The notes: generated by a model from the letters alone, not told the origin. A stretch of 64,000 bases of DNA from Isachenkonia alkalipeptolytica (GCF_009910325.1 NZ_SUMG01000002.1:1-64000); one strand, 5' to 3'. Positions 16,147-25,377 are shown, numbered from the stretch's first letter. A program made the numbers and translations.

Positions 16147-17541
16147 TTAGGCCTTCTCGATTATTTCACGTCCTTCTTTAATTTGTATAAGCACTTGCTT
16201 TTTTGCCGTTCCCCCTTGGCTCTCTCTTCTTTCCACGGCTTTTTCCACCGTTAAAATTTCTAATATATCCTCCTCAAAGACACCGGAAAATTGTTTCCAT
16301 TCCTCCATGGATAGATTTTTAAAATCCAAGTCCTTTGCTTCTGCATATTGAACGATGGCTCCTACTATTTCATGGGTTTTTCGAAAGGGAACCCCTTTTA
16401 GTACCAGGTACTCCGCCACATCCGTGGCCAACAGAAATCCTTTTTCAAGATGCTTTTGAATGTTTGCTTCCTGAACTTCAATTTTGTCAATTAGCAGGGG
16501 AAGGATTTCAAGCACCGCTTTTGCCGTAGCAAGGTTCTCCAGAACAAACTTCTTATCCTCCTGAAGGTCCCGGTTATAGGTTAGGGGCAGCCCTTTTAAA
16601 TTCATCATCAGATTGAACAGGCCCGTCACCACTCCTCCGGTTTTTCCCCGAATCAGCTCTAAGGCATCGGGATTTTTCTTATTGGGCATCATACTGGATC
16701 CCGTGCAAAATTCATCGGGCAGTTTGATATAGTTAAACTCCTGGGTATTCCAAATAATTAAATCCTCGGAAAGTCCGCTGGTATGAATAAAGAGCGTGGA
16801 TAGCGCGTACTGCAGATCCATAATAAAGTCCCGGTCCGATACGGTGTCTAAGCTGTTTTTGCTGATTTCTCCAAAACCTAACAGCTCCCGGGTATACTCC
16901 CGGTCCAAAGGAAGAGTGGACCCTGCTAAAGCACCGGCTCCGAGAGGACTGACGTCTGAAGATTCCAACGCTGCCTTTAAACGTTTCAAATCCCGCTCAA
17001 ACTTCCAAAAATAAGCCATCCAGTAATGCCCGAGACTGATGGGCTGGGCATGCATCAAATGGGTAAAACCGGGAAGGGTAATATCCACATCCTTCTCTGC
17101 TCTGGTTAATAAGGCTTCCATAAAATTATTCAGCAGTTTCTCAATGGCGGTGATCTCTTTTTTTAAATACAGCCGGTAATCCGTTACCACCTGGTCATTC
17201 CGGGATCTCCCCGTATGAATCTTCGCTCCCAGATCCCCCAGTTTTTTGATCAAACGGCTTTCAATATTCATATGCACGTCTTCCAGCTCGATATCGGGAA
17301 CAAACTCTCCGGATTCAATTTCTTCTTCGATTTCCTCCAAAACTCGGAGAATCTGTTCCAATTCTTCCTTTGTTAAGATGCCGATTTTATAAAGCATTTT
17401 CCCATGGGCTTTGCTGCCTTCAATATCTTCCTTATAAAAGCACCAGTCCACGGATATGGATTCGCCGAACCTTTTCATCATTTCATCGGGGGCTTTGGAA
17501 AATCTTCCGCTCCAAAGAGCTTTCGGGGTGTTCATTGTCAT
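16147..17541 (-). CDS. argH: argininosuccinate lyase ArgH
   Basis: This 464-residue enzyme catalyses the last step of arginine synthesis, argininosuccinate to arginine plus fumarate. The superfamily signature GSSMMPNKKNPD, with the catalytic serine loop, is intact. HTGRSRNDQV near residue 110 and the catalytic THLMHAQP are also present. It lies about 110 bp downstream of argG in the same direction, and both are likely transcribed from the argG promoter. The first of two near ATG codons is used because GGAG lies about 12 bases upstream of it. Confidence 0.96.
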   Translation of the reverse strand: MTMNTPKALWSGRFSKAPDEMMKRFGESISVDWCFYKEDIEGSKAHGKMLYKIGILTKEELEQILRVLEEIEEEIESGEFVPDIELEDVHMNIESRLIKKLGDLGAKIHTGRSRNDQVVTDYRLYLKKEITAIEKLLNNFMEALLTRAEKDVDITLPGFTHLMHAQPISLGHYWMAYFWKFERDLKRLKAALESSDVSPLGAGALAGSTLPLDREYTRELLGFGEISKNSLDTVSDRDFIMDLQYALSTLFIHTSGLSEDLIIWNTQEFNYIKLPDEFCTGSSMMPNKKNPDALELIRGKTGGVVTGLFNLMMNLKGLPLTYNRDLQEDKKFVLENLATAKAVLEILPLLIDKIEVQEANIQKHLEKGFLLATDVAEYLVLKGVPFRKTHEIVGAIVQYAEAKDLDFKNLSMEEWKQFSGVFEEDILEILTVEKAVERRESQGGTAKKQVLIQIKEGREIIEKA

Positions 17542-17652
17542 CGGAGGTTCAACTCCTTTCTGTTATGATCGCAAACTTTTCTGATCGAAACTTTTCTTTC
17601 CTACCATGTTTTTAAGAAAAAGATAAAAAGCATCCAACGTAAGAGATAGGCC

Positions 17653-18939
17653 TTACAGCACTGCAAATGATCCCTGCTTCTCTTTAGACCCCTTAGGCTG
17701 TTTCTTTTCCATATTTTTGAGTCCCTGTATGGTTAAGGGAAGGGCGTGAAGATTAATAAAGCCCTCCGCATCCTTTTGATTATACACCTCGTCGGCGCCG
17801 AAGGTTGCAAAATCTTCCCGGTATAAAGAGTTTTTAGATTTCGTTCCAAGGGCCTTCACACTACCCTTATAAAGCTTCATCTTTACCGTTCCGGAAACTG
17901 CCTCCTGGGAACAATCCACAAAGCTGTCCAGGGATTGTTTCAAGGGGGTAAACCAAAGACCGTCGTATAACAGCTCTCCATATTTTTTTGCAATATCATT
18001 TTTGTAAGAAATCATTGCCTTATCCAAAGTCAGTTTTTCCAAAGCTTTATGGGCTTCGTATAAAATCGTTCCTCCCGGAGTTTCATAGACCCCTCGGGAT
18101 TTCATTCCAACCAATCGATTCTCTACCATATCCAAAATTCCCACGCCATGCTTTCCTCCGATTTTGTTCAGGGTTTTGATCAGTTCCACGCCGTCGTAGT
18201 CCTTCGAGCCGATCTTTACAGGAATCCCTTTCTCAAAGGTTATTTCAACGGTTTCACTTTGATCCGGAGCCTCCTCCGGAGCGTTGCACCACAGGTAAAC
18301 CTCTTTGGAATGCTCATTCCATGGATCTTCCAATTCTCCCCCTTCATGACTGATATGCCATAAATTTTCATCCCGGGAATAGATCTTTTCCTTGGTCGCT
18401 TCAATGGGAATTTTATGCTCTACCGCATATTCAATACAGTCTTCCCGGGACTTCAGATCCCAGATACGCCAAGGAGCAATCAGTTTCAATGTGGGGTTTA
18501 AGGCTTTTACCGAGGTTTCAAACCGAACCTGGTCATTGCCTTTTCCCGTGGCTCCATGGGCTATGGCTACGGCCCCTTCCTCTTCCGCAATGTCTACCAA
18601 TACTTTGGATATCAATGGTCGTGCGAAGCAGGTACCCAGTAAGTAATCATTTTCATAGATCCCGCCGGCTTTCAAGGTGGGGAAAATATAATCCTTAACA
18701 AATTCATCCTGCACGTTTACCACATATACTTTACTTGCTCCGGACTCCAGGGCTTTTTTCTTAAGTATGGAAAAATCCTCTTTTTGCCCTACATTTACAC
18801 ATACGGCTATGACTTCATATCCATAGGTGTTTTCCAACCATTTTAAAATTACGGAGGTATCAAGACCTCCTGAGTAAGCGAGAACCACTTTTTTTTGGTT
18901 TTTCTCCATCTTTATATTATAATTTATTTCCTTTTTCAT
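17653..18939 (-). CDS. argG: argininosuccinate synthase ArgG
   Basis: This 428-residue enzyme joins citrulline and aspartate with ATP. The N-terminal P-loop [10 protein letters not shown] is present, as are the family segments [12 protein letters not shown] and [14 protein letters not shown]. The first ten residues before the core may be dispensable, because a second ATG sits at 18909, but AGGAGG is well placed for 18939. A tail of about 20 lysine-rich residues extends past the usual end. The upstream region has a promoter and a 12-bp inverted repeat that may be arginine-repressor sites. Confidence 0.96.
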   Translation of the reverse strand: MKKEINYNIKMEKNQKKVVLAYSGGLDTSVILKWLENTYGYEVIAVCVNVGQKEDFSILKKKALESGASKVYVVNVQDEFVKDYIFPTLKAGGIYENDYLLGTCFARPLISKVLVDIAEEEGAVAIAHGATGKGNDQVRFETSVKALNPTLKLIAPWRIWDLKSREDCIEYAVEHKIPIEATKEKIYSRDENLWHISHEGGELEDPWNEHSKEVYLWCNAPEEAPDQSETVEITFEKGIPVKIGSKDYDGVELIKTLNKIGGKHGVGILDMVENRLVGMKSRGVYETPGGTILYEAHKALEKLTLDKAMISYKNDIAKKYGELLYDGLWFTPLKQSLDSFVDCSQEAVSGTVKMKLYKGSVKALGTKSKNSLYREDFATFGADEVYNQKDAEGFINLHALPLTIQGLKNMEKKQPKGSKEKQGSFAVL

Positions 18940-19032
18940 CCTTTGTACGCCTCCTTCTTTTATTTACCACGGTGATTTTTATTCTTCCATTCTACAGTGG
19001 CGGCGCCTGAAACGATGATGGCATTTTACGAT

Positions 19033-19147
19033 AAACCCTTGAATTATCATCACTAATCATCCTTACTTTCTGAAATTTGATTTTCTTTTTCTTTTTCATA
19101 AGCATAGGTGTAATTATACATAGTTTAGTATATATATTCAAGGGTTT
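19033..19147 (-). promoter_or_regulatory. paired inverted repeat flanking the argG promoter region (possible ArgR/AhrC sites)
   Basis: AAACCCTTGAAT (19033-19044) and ATTCAAGGGTTT (19136-19147) are perfect 12-base inverted copies about 90 bp apart. One overlaps the -35 of the argG promoter and the other lies in the leader. Each contains a TGAAT/ATTCA half-site like those of ARG boxes. The arms are seen directly; repressor binding, possibly with looping, is inferred. Confidence 0.45.
19113..19141 (-). promoter_or_regulatory. sigma-A promoter of argGH
   Basis: On the minus strand TTGAAT (19141-19136) and a perfect TATAAT (19118-19113) are separated by 17 bp. This predicts a leader of about 165 nt. 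Confidence 0.75.
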
Positions 19148-19161
19148 AAAATATTTTTTTA

Positions 19162-19198
19162 TAAAAAAAATAAATCCCGGGTGTGATTACCGGGATTT
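19162..19198 (-). terminator. intrinsic terminator of the thioesterase-metallopeptidase gene group
   Basis: AAATCCCGG (19198-19190) pairs with CCGGGATTT (19180-19172) around a nine-base loop and is followed by ATTTTTTTTAT on the minus strand. It lies about 55 bp after the stop at 19255. Confidence 0.85.
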
Positions 19199-19254
19199 AT
19201 CCTCTCTGTGGATGGAACTTTCCATTATTTTTTTTACTTGATAAACCTCCCGGG

Positions 19255-19962
19255 CTACTGAAACCCTTGGAGTTTCCCTTGATTTTCCTTCAGCCACTTT
19301 CTGGCTTCCTCCCAGGGGGCGTAGGTATCCTTGACCAGGGCCCAAAAGTTTTTCGAGTGATTAAACTCTTCCCTATGGCACAGTTCATGGACTACTAAAT
19401 ATTCCAGTACCCAGGCGGGGGCCATACTTAGCTTCCAGTTAAACATCACTTTCCCTTTATGATTGCAGCTACCCCATCGTTTTTTCTGGGTTTTTACCTG
19501 AACCTCCGTCGGTCTCGGTAAGCTGTTACGGTACTTTTTCACATAGAAATCCACCCGTTTTTTCGTTTGTTTTCGATACCACTGCTCTAACGCCTTCTTA
19601 ATGGATTCTTGAGAAAAATCCTCCCCCGTCACCGTAAATCCCTCCCCCGTTAGTCGGACCTGTAATTTCCCGGCCCCGGGCACTGTAATAAAGTGAAGGG
19701 GTTTTCGGTGTCCAAATCCATAGTGTTCTTCCCCTTCTTGAAAAACCGGGACTTGGGGAGTGTCTCTTCTATTAGTTTCCACCACTTTTTTAACAATCCA
19801 ATTTTCTTTTTCTTTAAGGGCCTTTTGAACCCGGTCTTTTCCCAGTCCCTTCGGTGTCAGCACCCGAAGGCTTCCATCGGGCTGAACTTGTATTTCCATG
19901 GTTCTTCGTTTTCTTTTAATAATTTCACAAGGGATTTTATAATTTTTCAGTTTGATTTCCAT
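19255..19962 (-). CDS. YgjP/SprT-like M48-type metallopeptidase
   Basis: This 235-residue protein has the DUF45/YgjP zinc-peptidase core near its C-terminus: VVHELCHREEFNHSKNFW, with HExxH and the third histidine. The preceding QKKRWGSCNHKGKVMFNWKL motif is characteristic of this family. The N-terminal half is a small beta-rich domain (KNYKIPCEIIKRKRRTMEIQ). The cellular role of YgjP-type proteins is poorly defined. It lies 11 bp downstream of an uncharacterised gene and closes the operon. Confidence 0.85.
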   Translation of the reverse strand: MEIKLKNYKIPCEIIKRKRRTMEIQVQPDGSLRVLTPKGLGKDRVQKALKEKENWIVKKVVETNRRDTPQVPVFQEGEEHYGFGHRKPLHFITVPGAGKLQVRLTGEGFTVTGEDFSQESIKKALEQWYRKQTKKRVDFYVKKYRNSLPRPTEVQVKTQKKRWGSCNHKGKVMFNWKLSMAPAWVLEYLVVHELCHREEFNHSKNFWALVKDTYAPWEEARKWLKENQGKLQGFQ

Positions 19963-19973
19963 ACGGCTACTCC

Positions 19974-20969
19974 CTACTCCTTAATTTTATCTTCCATCGC
20001 CTTTAACTCTTTTTGTTCCTCTTGGGTCAGCTGATTCAACAAGGCTTTTCGATTCTTAATTCCTTCCTCCACTTTGTTTCTTCTGCTCTTGCTACGATCA
20101 ATATCCACCCAGGAGATCTTTTTGTTTCGGTAATAGAGGTCGAAATCCGCCAAACGCTTCCCTTCCTGATCATACTCCAGTCCGGTTAAAATCCGTTTAA
20201 TCTCCTCCGGTTTGTAAAAGGTAAAAAGCTTTATCTGATAGGCCAGCACCGAGAATAGAACCAGGGCATGATCCTTCGTCCACCCTTCTTCCAGTACCAT
20301 TCCCACCTCCAGTTTTGACAGCACAAAATTCAGCCGGTCATAGTGGGCCTCATATCTTTCTTCGGAGTCGTAGATATTAATTCGCAGTTCATACCATTTC
20401 CGATCTTCCAGGCTTCGGGTGATTAACAGGACCCCTCGGCTACGCAGAGATTTAAAAACCTCCCAGCCCGGCTGCTGAATTAATAAGGTCCCCTCCAGCA
20501 AATCTCCGGTTCGGATCACCGTGGAAATCTGACGGTAGGTTAAAAAAAGGATGGTATCCTTGTCCTCCCCCAGATCAACGGCCTTTTCCATCGGGAGATC
20601 CTTTCCTGAGTACAGCTCTTTAATTTCTTTTTTCACCAGATTCTGATCCCCGGCAATGCGCATCAGAATCGTGGAAGGACCCATATCCACCCGGTTCACC
20701 AGGGCGGATACCTGACTGTTGATCAGATTCGTAAGGCAGATGGAGGCAGGATCGTTAATCAGCAGAATGTAGTTCGCATCTTCGATTCGGGTTTTTTGAA
20801 GATTTTCCCCGGTAATAAAAACGATGGTACTCTCATCGGAGCTTGCCTCCATCCCCTGATGAAAACCGACTTCCTTTCCCCCTTGAAATTTAACTAAATA
20901 ATCCCTTAGCTTCTCTCCTTGATCGGTTCTTAAGAACATCAGCCTTGAAGCCATGCGGATAAACAGCAT
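19974..20969 (-). CDS. hypothetical protein, unrecognised family
   Basis: This is a 331-residue soluble-looking protein with no family I can name. The ATG at 20969 is chosen because AGGGGGAG lies five bases before it; the frame continues to 21071 but would overlap the previous gene. The sequence is mixed alpha/beta in its first 230 residues, including the short acidic region GEDKDTILFLTYRQ, and ends in a basic, helical tail (DRSKSRRNKVEEGIKNRKAL, then EEQKELKAMEDKIKE). It lies between a phosphoesterase gene (31 bp upstream) and the metallopeptidase (11 bp downstream), so they probably act in one process. No signal peptide or membrane segment is seen. Confidence 0.7.
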   Translation of the reverse strand: MLFIRMASRLMFLRTDQGEKLRDYLVKFQGGKEVGFHQGMEASSDESTIVFITGENLQKTRIEDANYILLINDPASICLTNLINSQVSALVNRVDMGPSTILMRIAGDQNLVKKEIKELYSGKDLPMEKAVDLGEDKDTILFLTYRQISTVIRTGDLLEGTLLIQQPGWEVFKSLRSRGVLLITRSLEDRKWYELRINIYDSEERYEAHYDRLNFVLSKLEVGMVLEEGWTKDHALVLFSVLAYQIKLFTFYKPEEIKRILTGLEYDQEGKRLADFDLYYRNKKISWVDIDRSKSRRNKVEEGIKNRKALLNQLTQEEQKELKAMEDKIKE

Positions 20970-21000
20970 TTGATCTCCCCCTTTTGTCCGGTGATTTTTT

Positions 21001-21648
21001 TTATAAGGCTCTATAATTTCGTTCCATTTTACGAAATCCGTTGGTCCCCAATGGATAGGGCAGTTTTTCAAGGTTATTCTCCTTAAGGCCTATCACATGG
21101 ATGGCCTCTAAGCCGTTGAGCCGTATTTCCTCGCCCTCCCTGTGACTTTTAGGCTCAAAGCTGTGACCGTAAAGATAATAGTCCGCCTTGGGGCTTTCCT
21201 CTACAAAAAAGTGATTTATATAAAACTTAGAATTCTCTATTGCAATGATTCCGTCATTCATTACCTTTCCTTTTTCCGTTAAGGATTCTATCTTTGCTCT
21301 TTGATCATGATTTCCCGAAACATAATAGATTTCTTGAATATCCGAAGATTCAAGATGGTTGATCACTCCTTCCAGGGCCCGGTGATAATCCGGTTCTAAC
21401 ATCGGAACAATTTCCAGTTTAATATTGTCCACCATGTCCCCGGTGTGAATCAAATAGTCGGGCTTCAGCCTTTTGATCAATTTATAAAGATAGGGGTAAA
21501 TTTCCTCCGGGGTATCACTGATATGCATAACCAGGGGCCGCTCCATTTGAAGAATCCGCCGGGGGATATACACCCGGTTCAAAAATAAGTTAATACCCTG
21601 CAACACTTTTGATCGAACGCTCATTTTTACAACCTCAATTCTTTTCAT
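21001..21648 (-). CDS. calcineurin-like metallophosphoesterase
   Basis: This 215-residue protein retains most phosphoesterase motifs: HTGDMVDN (GDxxD), YYVSGNHDQ (GNHD) and YLYGHSF (GH). The first motif, normally DxH, reads SDTPEEI, so the usual metal-binding histidine is replaced by proline. The following GHSH/GHTH-type histidine is also changed (GHSFEP). Metal binding may therefore be altered or one-site. It heads or belongs to the gene group running to the metallopeptidase. The substrate is unknown. Confidence 0.75.
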   Translation of the reverse strand: MKRIEVVKMSVRSKVLQGINLFLNRVYIPRRILQMERPLVMHISDTPEEIYPYLYKLIKRLKPDYLIHTGDMVDNIKLEIVPMLEPDYHRALEGVINHLESSDIQEIYYVSGNHDQRAKIESLTEKGKVMNDGIIAIENSKFYINHFFVEESPKADYYLYGHSFEPKSHREGEEIRLNGLEAIHVIGLKENNLEKLPYPLGTNGFRKMERNYRAL

Positions 21649-21688
21649 ACCTAGGCATCTACTTTATACTCCTACAAACATTATATAC

Positions 21689-21717
21689 CAAAAAAGAGAT
21701 GCATATAAGCATCTCTT
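21689..21717 (-). terminator. intrinsic terminator after the thioesterase gene
   Basis: A nine-base perfect stem, AAGAGATGC / GCATCTCTT (21717-21709 and 21702-21694), is followed by T-rich sequence on the minus strand. It starts at the stop codon of the thioesterase gene. Read-through would be needed to reach the phosphoesterase gene, so that operon probably has its own promoter. Confidence 0.8.
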
Positions 21718-22180
21718 AGTTTTTTTTCCGGGACAAATACCGCTTTTTTCCCTCCGAGAAAAGTCTTTCCTCCTCCGGAGTTTCCGGTAGCAGCTGAGGT
21801 ACTTCCTTCGGTCCTCCCTTTTCGTCCAGGGCCACCATGGTAAAGTATCCCGTAAGGGCCAGCTTCTTGGAGTTCTCAATTTCCAGGTCCTCTACATAAA
21901 CCTTGACCAGGACTTCCATGGAACTCCGGCCCACATAGGTCAGGCGGCCTTCAAAGGTTACCAGGTTCCCTATATGGATCGGTTTAATAAATTCCAGGCC
22001 GTCCACCCTAGCGGTAACCGTGTTGCTTCGGGCATGACGATGGGCTACAATCCCCGCCGTATTATCCATAAGCTTCATAATCTCCCCACCGTGGACATTT
22101 CCGGAAACGTTGGCCTGTTGGGGCTCCATTAAATTTCCGATACATATTTGGGATTCTTTCATTGATTTTTTCATCATCAT
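21716..22180 (-). CDS. acyl-CoA thioesterase, hotdog fold (YkhA-like)
   Basis: This 154-residue protein carries the hotdog-thioesterase motif VHGGEIMKLMDNTAGIVAHRHA, with the catalytic Asp and the helix of BFIT/YkhA-type enzymes, followed by the beta strands TVTARVDGLEFIKPIHIGNL. It hydrolyses acyl-CoA thioesters; the chain-length preference is unknown. The ATG at 22180 (first of three in a row) fits AAAGGAG five bases upstream better than the ATG at 22204, which lies before the site. The basic tail (KKRYLSRKKN) is a common feature. Confidence 0.85.
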   Translation of the reverse strand: MMMKKSMKESQICIGNLMEPQQANVSGNVHGGEIMKLMDNTAGIVAHRHARSNTVTARVDGLEFIKPIHIGNLVTFEGRLTYVGRSSMEVLVKVYVEDLEIENSKKLALTGYFTMVALDEKGGPKEVPQLLPETPEEERLFSEGKKRYLSRKKN

Positions 22181-22290
22181 TATGGCTCCTTTTTCAGGGG
22201 GCAAATCCTTCCCCCAAGTATTTACCCAGTATTTTTCCTGTATAATGGATTATATACCTTTAAATACCCCCTAAAGGACGGTTTATTCAA

Positions 22291-22896
22291 TTAATCGATT
22301 AACCATTTATTCCTAAGGCTCTTTACCGTGTTTTTTACCTCAGGGCTTTCCATGATCAGGGAACGGACCGCAATTCCATGAAGTCCCAGGGACTGAAGTT
22401 TACCAAGATTATTTGGATCAATCCCGCCGATGGCAATCACGGGAAGGTTTCCTGCTTCCATGATTTCTTTTAGCCAGGAAATCCCCCGGGGCTCCAGCCC
22501 TTTTTTGCAGAGGGTCTGAAAAACATGTCCTGCCAAAAGATAATCCGCTCCGTTTTTTTCCGCTATTTTGGCTTCCTTAACCGAGTGAACGGATACCCCG
22601 ATCCTTCCCCTAAATTCTTTTAGGGTTTTTTTGTCCTCTTCCATAAATTTCTCAAAACCCATATGATAACCCTGGGCCTTAAGGTCCCTTGCCACGGATA
22701 AATTCCCGTTAATGATCAGTTTCGTATCCGTCCCTTCGACGATGGCCTTCACTTTTTTCCCCATAGAGAAAAGCTCCGGTTGCTTAAGATCCTTCTCCCG
22801 AAGGATGATGCCGTCAACCCCTCCCTCTACCGCTTCCTGTAAAGTCCTATAAAAATCCTTTACCGCAACTTTTCGGTCCGTCACGAAATACAGCAT
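22291..22896 (-). CDS. thiE: thiamine phosphate synthase ThiE
   Basis: This 201-residue TIM-barrel protein is of the ThiE/TenI family, which joins HMP-PP and thiazole phosphate to give thiamine phosphate. The phosphate-binding loop AIGGIDPNNLGKL and the LAGHVFQTLCKKGLEPRG segment (usually GPIFxTxSK) are recognisable, although the central KDAxAxGADGVHLGxxD motif is modified to LKAQGYHMGFEK. A TenI-like regulatory paralogue is therefore possible. The gene is last in thiSGHE, under the TPP riboswitch at 25257-25336. Confidence 0.8.
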   Translation of the reverse strand: MLYFVTDRKVAVKDFYRTLQEAVEGGVDGIILREKDLKQPELFSMGKKVKAIVEGTDTKLIINGNLSVARDLKAQGYHMGFEKFMEEDKKTLKEFRGRIGVSVHSVKEAKIAEKNGADYLLAGHVFQTLCKKGLEPRGISWLKEIMEAGNLPVIAIGGIDPNNLGKLQSLGLHGIAVRSLIMESPEVKNTVKSLRNKWLID

Positions 22897-22966
22897 TCTT
22901 CAACCTCCTGCTATCTCTGACTTTCTTTGACCTTCTTTTATATTAACCTTTTAAGGGTTCACACGG

Positions 22967-24070
22967 TTACAGCGGAACCCAGTCCTGAAGGATGGGCTGA
23001 TAGCCTTTTTTAAGAATCGACGCTTTTACCTCTTCAATGGAGCGGTTATCGGAGATTTCAAACTGCTCCGTATTTTCCTTTTCCCTGCTATGGCCCCCCA
23101 CCGCGGTGGATACCCCGGCGGACATTTTCGTGATCCCCAGGGGAATGAGGTTTTCCCGAAGAGCGGGATCTTCCCTCGTGGACAGAGTGATTCCCGTCAT
23201 GGGCAGAAAATTTTTATAGGCCAGTAGAATTTGGACAAAATCCTGATCCGGGACGGGATCGATATCCTCGTATCCCCCTAAAAAGGGCTGCATTCGGGGA
23301 AAGGATACGGAGGTTGCCACACTGGGATAGGTATCCAGTAAGTATTTGCTATGGACTCCGGTATAAAATGCTTCTTTTCGAAAATCCGAAAGACCCAGTA
23401 GCGCTCCGAGATTTACCGAGGCAACGCCCCCTTTAATCCCTCGCTCCAGGGCTTCGATACGAAAATTATAATTGCTTTTAGGACCCTTGGGGTGCAGTTT
23501 TTGATAAATCCCCCGGTGGTAAACCTCCTGGTATAGGGTTACTCCGTCCACTCCTTTTTGAACCAGGCGCCGGTACCCCTCTTCCTTCAGGGGGTAAATT
23601 TCAAGGGCAATGGACTGAAAATACTTCTTCAGCACCGTTACCACCGATTCTAGGTATTCTAAGGACGTATCTACGGGGGACTCTCCTGATAGCAGTAAAA
23701 TATGCTGAATCCCTTTATCGGAAATTATTTTGGCCTCCCGGTCAATTTCCTCTAAGGACAGTTTTTTCCTCGGGATATCCGAGTGTTTATTATAACCGCA
23801 GTAAAGGCACTCGTTAACGCAGTAATTGGATATATAAAGAGGGGTGTACAGCAGTATGGTTTTCCCGAAATGCTGTAGATTTTTTTGGTGAGCCCGTACC
23901 GCCATCTCCTCTAAATAATTATTTGCCGCCGGGGATAACAGGCTTAAATAATCCTCAAGACTCAGATCCTCTTTTTTCAGTATTTCTTCGATTCGTTCCC
24001 CGGTTACCTTCTGTAAAAAGGAATCCACCCATTCTTCAGGGTATCTTCCTAGGACATCCAAGAGCTCCAT
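22967..24070 (-). CDS. thiH: 2-iminoacetate synthase ThiH (radical SAM)
   Basis: This 367-residue radical-SAM enzyme cleaves tyrosine to dehydroglycine for thiazole formation, the anaerobic route. The cluster motif CVNECLYCGYN (CX3CX2C) near residue 82 is intact, and PRMQPFLGGYEDI and the C-terminal GVSTAVGGHSREKENTEQFE match the family. It starts one base after the thiG stop. Its presence in place of glycine oxidase ThiO fits an anaerobe. Confidence 0.95.
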   Translation of the reverse strand: MELLDVLGRYPEEWVDSFLQKVTGERIEEILKKEDLSLEDYLSLLSPAANNYLEEMAVRAHQKNLQHFGKTILLYTPLYISNYCVNECLYCGYNKHSDIPRKKLSLEEIDREAKIISDKGIQHILLLSGESPVDTSLEYLESVVTVLKKYFQSIALEIYPLKEEGYRRLVQKGVDGVTLYQEVYHRGIYQKLHPKGPKSNYNFRIEALERGIKGGVASVNLGALLGLSDFRKEAFYTGVHSKYLLDTYPSVATSVSFPRMQPFLGGYEDIDPVPDQDFVQILLAYKNFLPMTGITLSTREDPALRENLIPLGITKMSAGVSTAVGGHSREKENTEQFEISDNRSIEEVKASILKKGYQPILQDWVPL

Positions 24071-24071
24071 A

Positions 24072-24854
24072 TTACTGCTCCTTTCTTAAAAAACCGGTTA
24101 AGGGAGAGGAGGCGTCTCCTTGGGCTTTTACCTCTCCGAACTTCGAGAGATAGGCAAGCCTTCCGGCTTTTACGGCGTAGTCAAAGGCCCTTGCCATCTC
24201 GATGGGGTCTTTGCTGGCGGCTATGGCGGTATTAACCAGCACCGCCTTCGCTCCCAGTTCCATGGCCTCCGCCGCGTGGGAGGGTTTTCCGATCCCCGCA
24301 TCCACAATGATCGGTACCTTGATTTCATTGATTAAAATCTTAATCAGTCCTTTGTTTTCGATGCCACGATTGCTACCGATTGGGGATCCTAAGGGCATCA
24401 CCGCTTTCGCTCCCGCTTTTTCCATCTCCTTGGCCGCCATTAAATCCGGGGACATATAGGGAAGCACATAAAAGCCCTCCGCCGCTAAGGTTTTGGTGGC
24501 TTTAAGGGTTTCATAATTGTCCGGCAGTAAATACTTCTGATCGGAAATCACTTCAATCTTTACGAAATCTCCGCAGCCGGCGGCTCTGGCGATTTTGGCA
24601 ATCCGAATGGCTTCCTCCGCATTCCGGGCTCCCGAAGTATTGGGCAGCAAAGTCATGTTTTTCGGAATAAAGTTTAACACGTTTTCCCTGGGATTTTTCA
24701 AGTCCACCCTTCGAAGGGCCATGGTTACCATCTCCGTACTCGAGGCCTCTATGGACTTTTTCATAATATCATGATTTTCGTATTTTCCCGTTCCCACCAG
24801 TAATCGGCTGTTAAATAAATGGTCTCCTAATTGCAATTGGTCCTTGTTTCCCAT
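24072..24854 (-). CDS. thiG: thiazole synthase ThiG
   Basis: This 260-residue TIM-barrel protein builds the thiamine thiazole from DXP, dehydroglycine and ThiS thiocarboxylate. The lysine-containing strands ([10 protein letters not shown]), [20 protein letters not shown] and [20 protein letters not shown] are conserved. AGGAAT/GGAGG lies just before the ATG. It is second in the riboswitch-controlled operon and is followed immediately by thiH. Confidence 0.96.
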   Translation of the reverse strand: MGNKDQLQLGDHLFNSRLLVGTGKYENHDIMKKSIEASSTEMVTMALRRVDLKNPRENVLNFIPKNMTLLPNTSGARNAEEAIRIAKIARAAGCGDFVKIEVISDQKYLLPDNYETLKATKTLAAEGFYVLPYMSPDLMAAKEMEKAGAKAVMPLGSPIGSNRGIENKGLIKILINEIKVPIIVDAGIGKPSHAAEAMELGAKAVLVNTAIAASKDPIEMARAFDYAVKAGRLAYLSKFGEVKAQGDASSPLTGFLRKEQ

Positions 24855-24943
24855 TGGTATTCCTCCGTATTATCGTATTTGTATGGTTTTTTACACTCAT
24901 CCTTTGGAACTTCTTCCTTAAGCTTGAGCTCTGAAGATCCCTT

Positions 24944-25135
24944 TTAGCCTCCGCCCAAAAAAGTAATCAACTCCAACTGATCCCCTTTTTTCACCTCGGT
25001 GGATAATTGATCTTTTTCTAAAATCCCTTGGTTATACTCAACGATCACCATGGAAGGTTCCAACTTCAAGGTTTCTAAAATCCACTGAATACTCTTTCCC
25101 TGATAGGGATATTCTTTTCCGTTTACATAAATCAT
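24944..25135 (-). CDS. thiS: sulfur-carrier protein ThiS
   Basis: This 63-residue ubiquitin-like protein ends in the required GG (FLGGG), where the thiocarboxylate forms. MIYVNGKEYPYQGKSI and the hydrophobic core VIVEYNQGILEK match ThiS. It is the first gene after the TPP riboswitch terminator. No adenylyltransferase ThiF, which charges ThiS, is encoded in this operon. Confidence 0.93.
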   Translation of the reverse strand: MIYVNGKEYPYQGKSIQWILETLKLEPSMVIVEYNQGILEKDQLSTEVKKGDQLELITFLGGG

Positions 25136-25183
25136 GATTTCCCTCCTCCAATAATAAAATTAATTGATTAAATGTAGCCAACT

Positions 25184-25213
25184 AAAAAAGACAGGCCCGA
25201 AGGCCTGCCTTTT
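25184..25213 (-). terminator. expression-platform terminator of the TPP riboswitch
   Basis: On the minus strand AAAGGCAGGCC - TTCG - GGCCTGTCTTT forms a strong stem with one mismatch and is followed by TTTAG. It lies between the aptamer and thiS, so TPP binding should favour termination. Confidence 0.85.
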
Positions 25214-25256
25214 GATATAAGAATATAGATATTTTCTATCTAAATCATTAAAAAGA

Positions 25257-25336
25257 CTTCCCTACGGTGGGTTTACCCACATCAGGTTCAAAGGGTTGAA
25301 TCTACAGATCCTCTCAGTCCTATTCCGACACCCCCA
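25257..25336 (-). ncRNA. TPP riboswitch (THI element)
   Basis: The minus strand contains GGGGGTGTC, ACTGAGAGGA, ACCCTTTGAACCTGATGTGG and CGTAGGGAAG in order. These are all the conserved parts of the thiamine pyrophosphate aptamer. It lies upstream of thiSGHE, with promoter on one side and terminator on the other. Confidence 0.97.
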
Positions 25337-25377
25337 GTACTTCATTCAATTGTCTTGTCCCCTTATACTCTTTTTTC

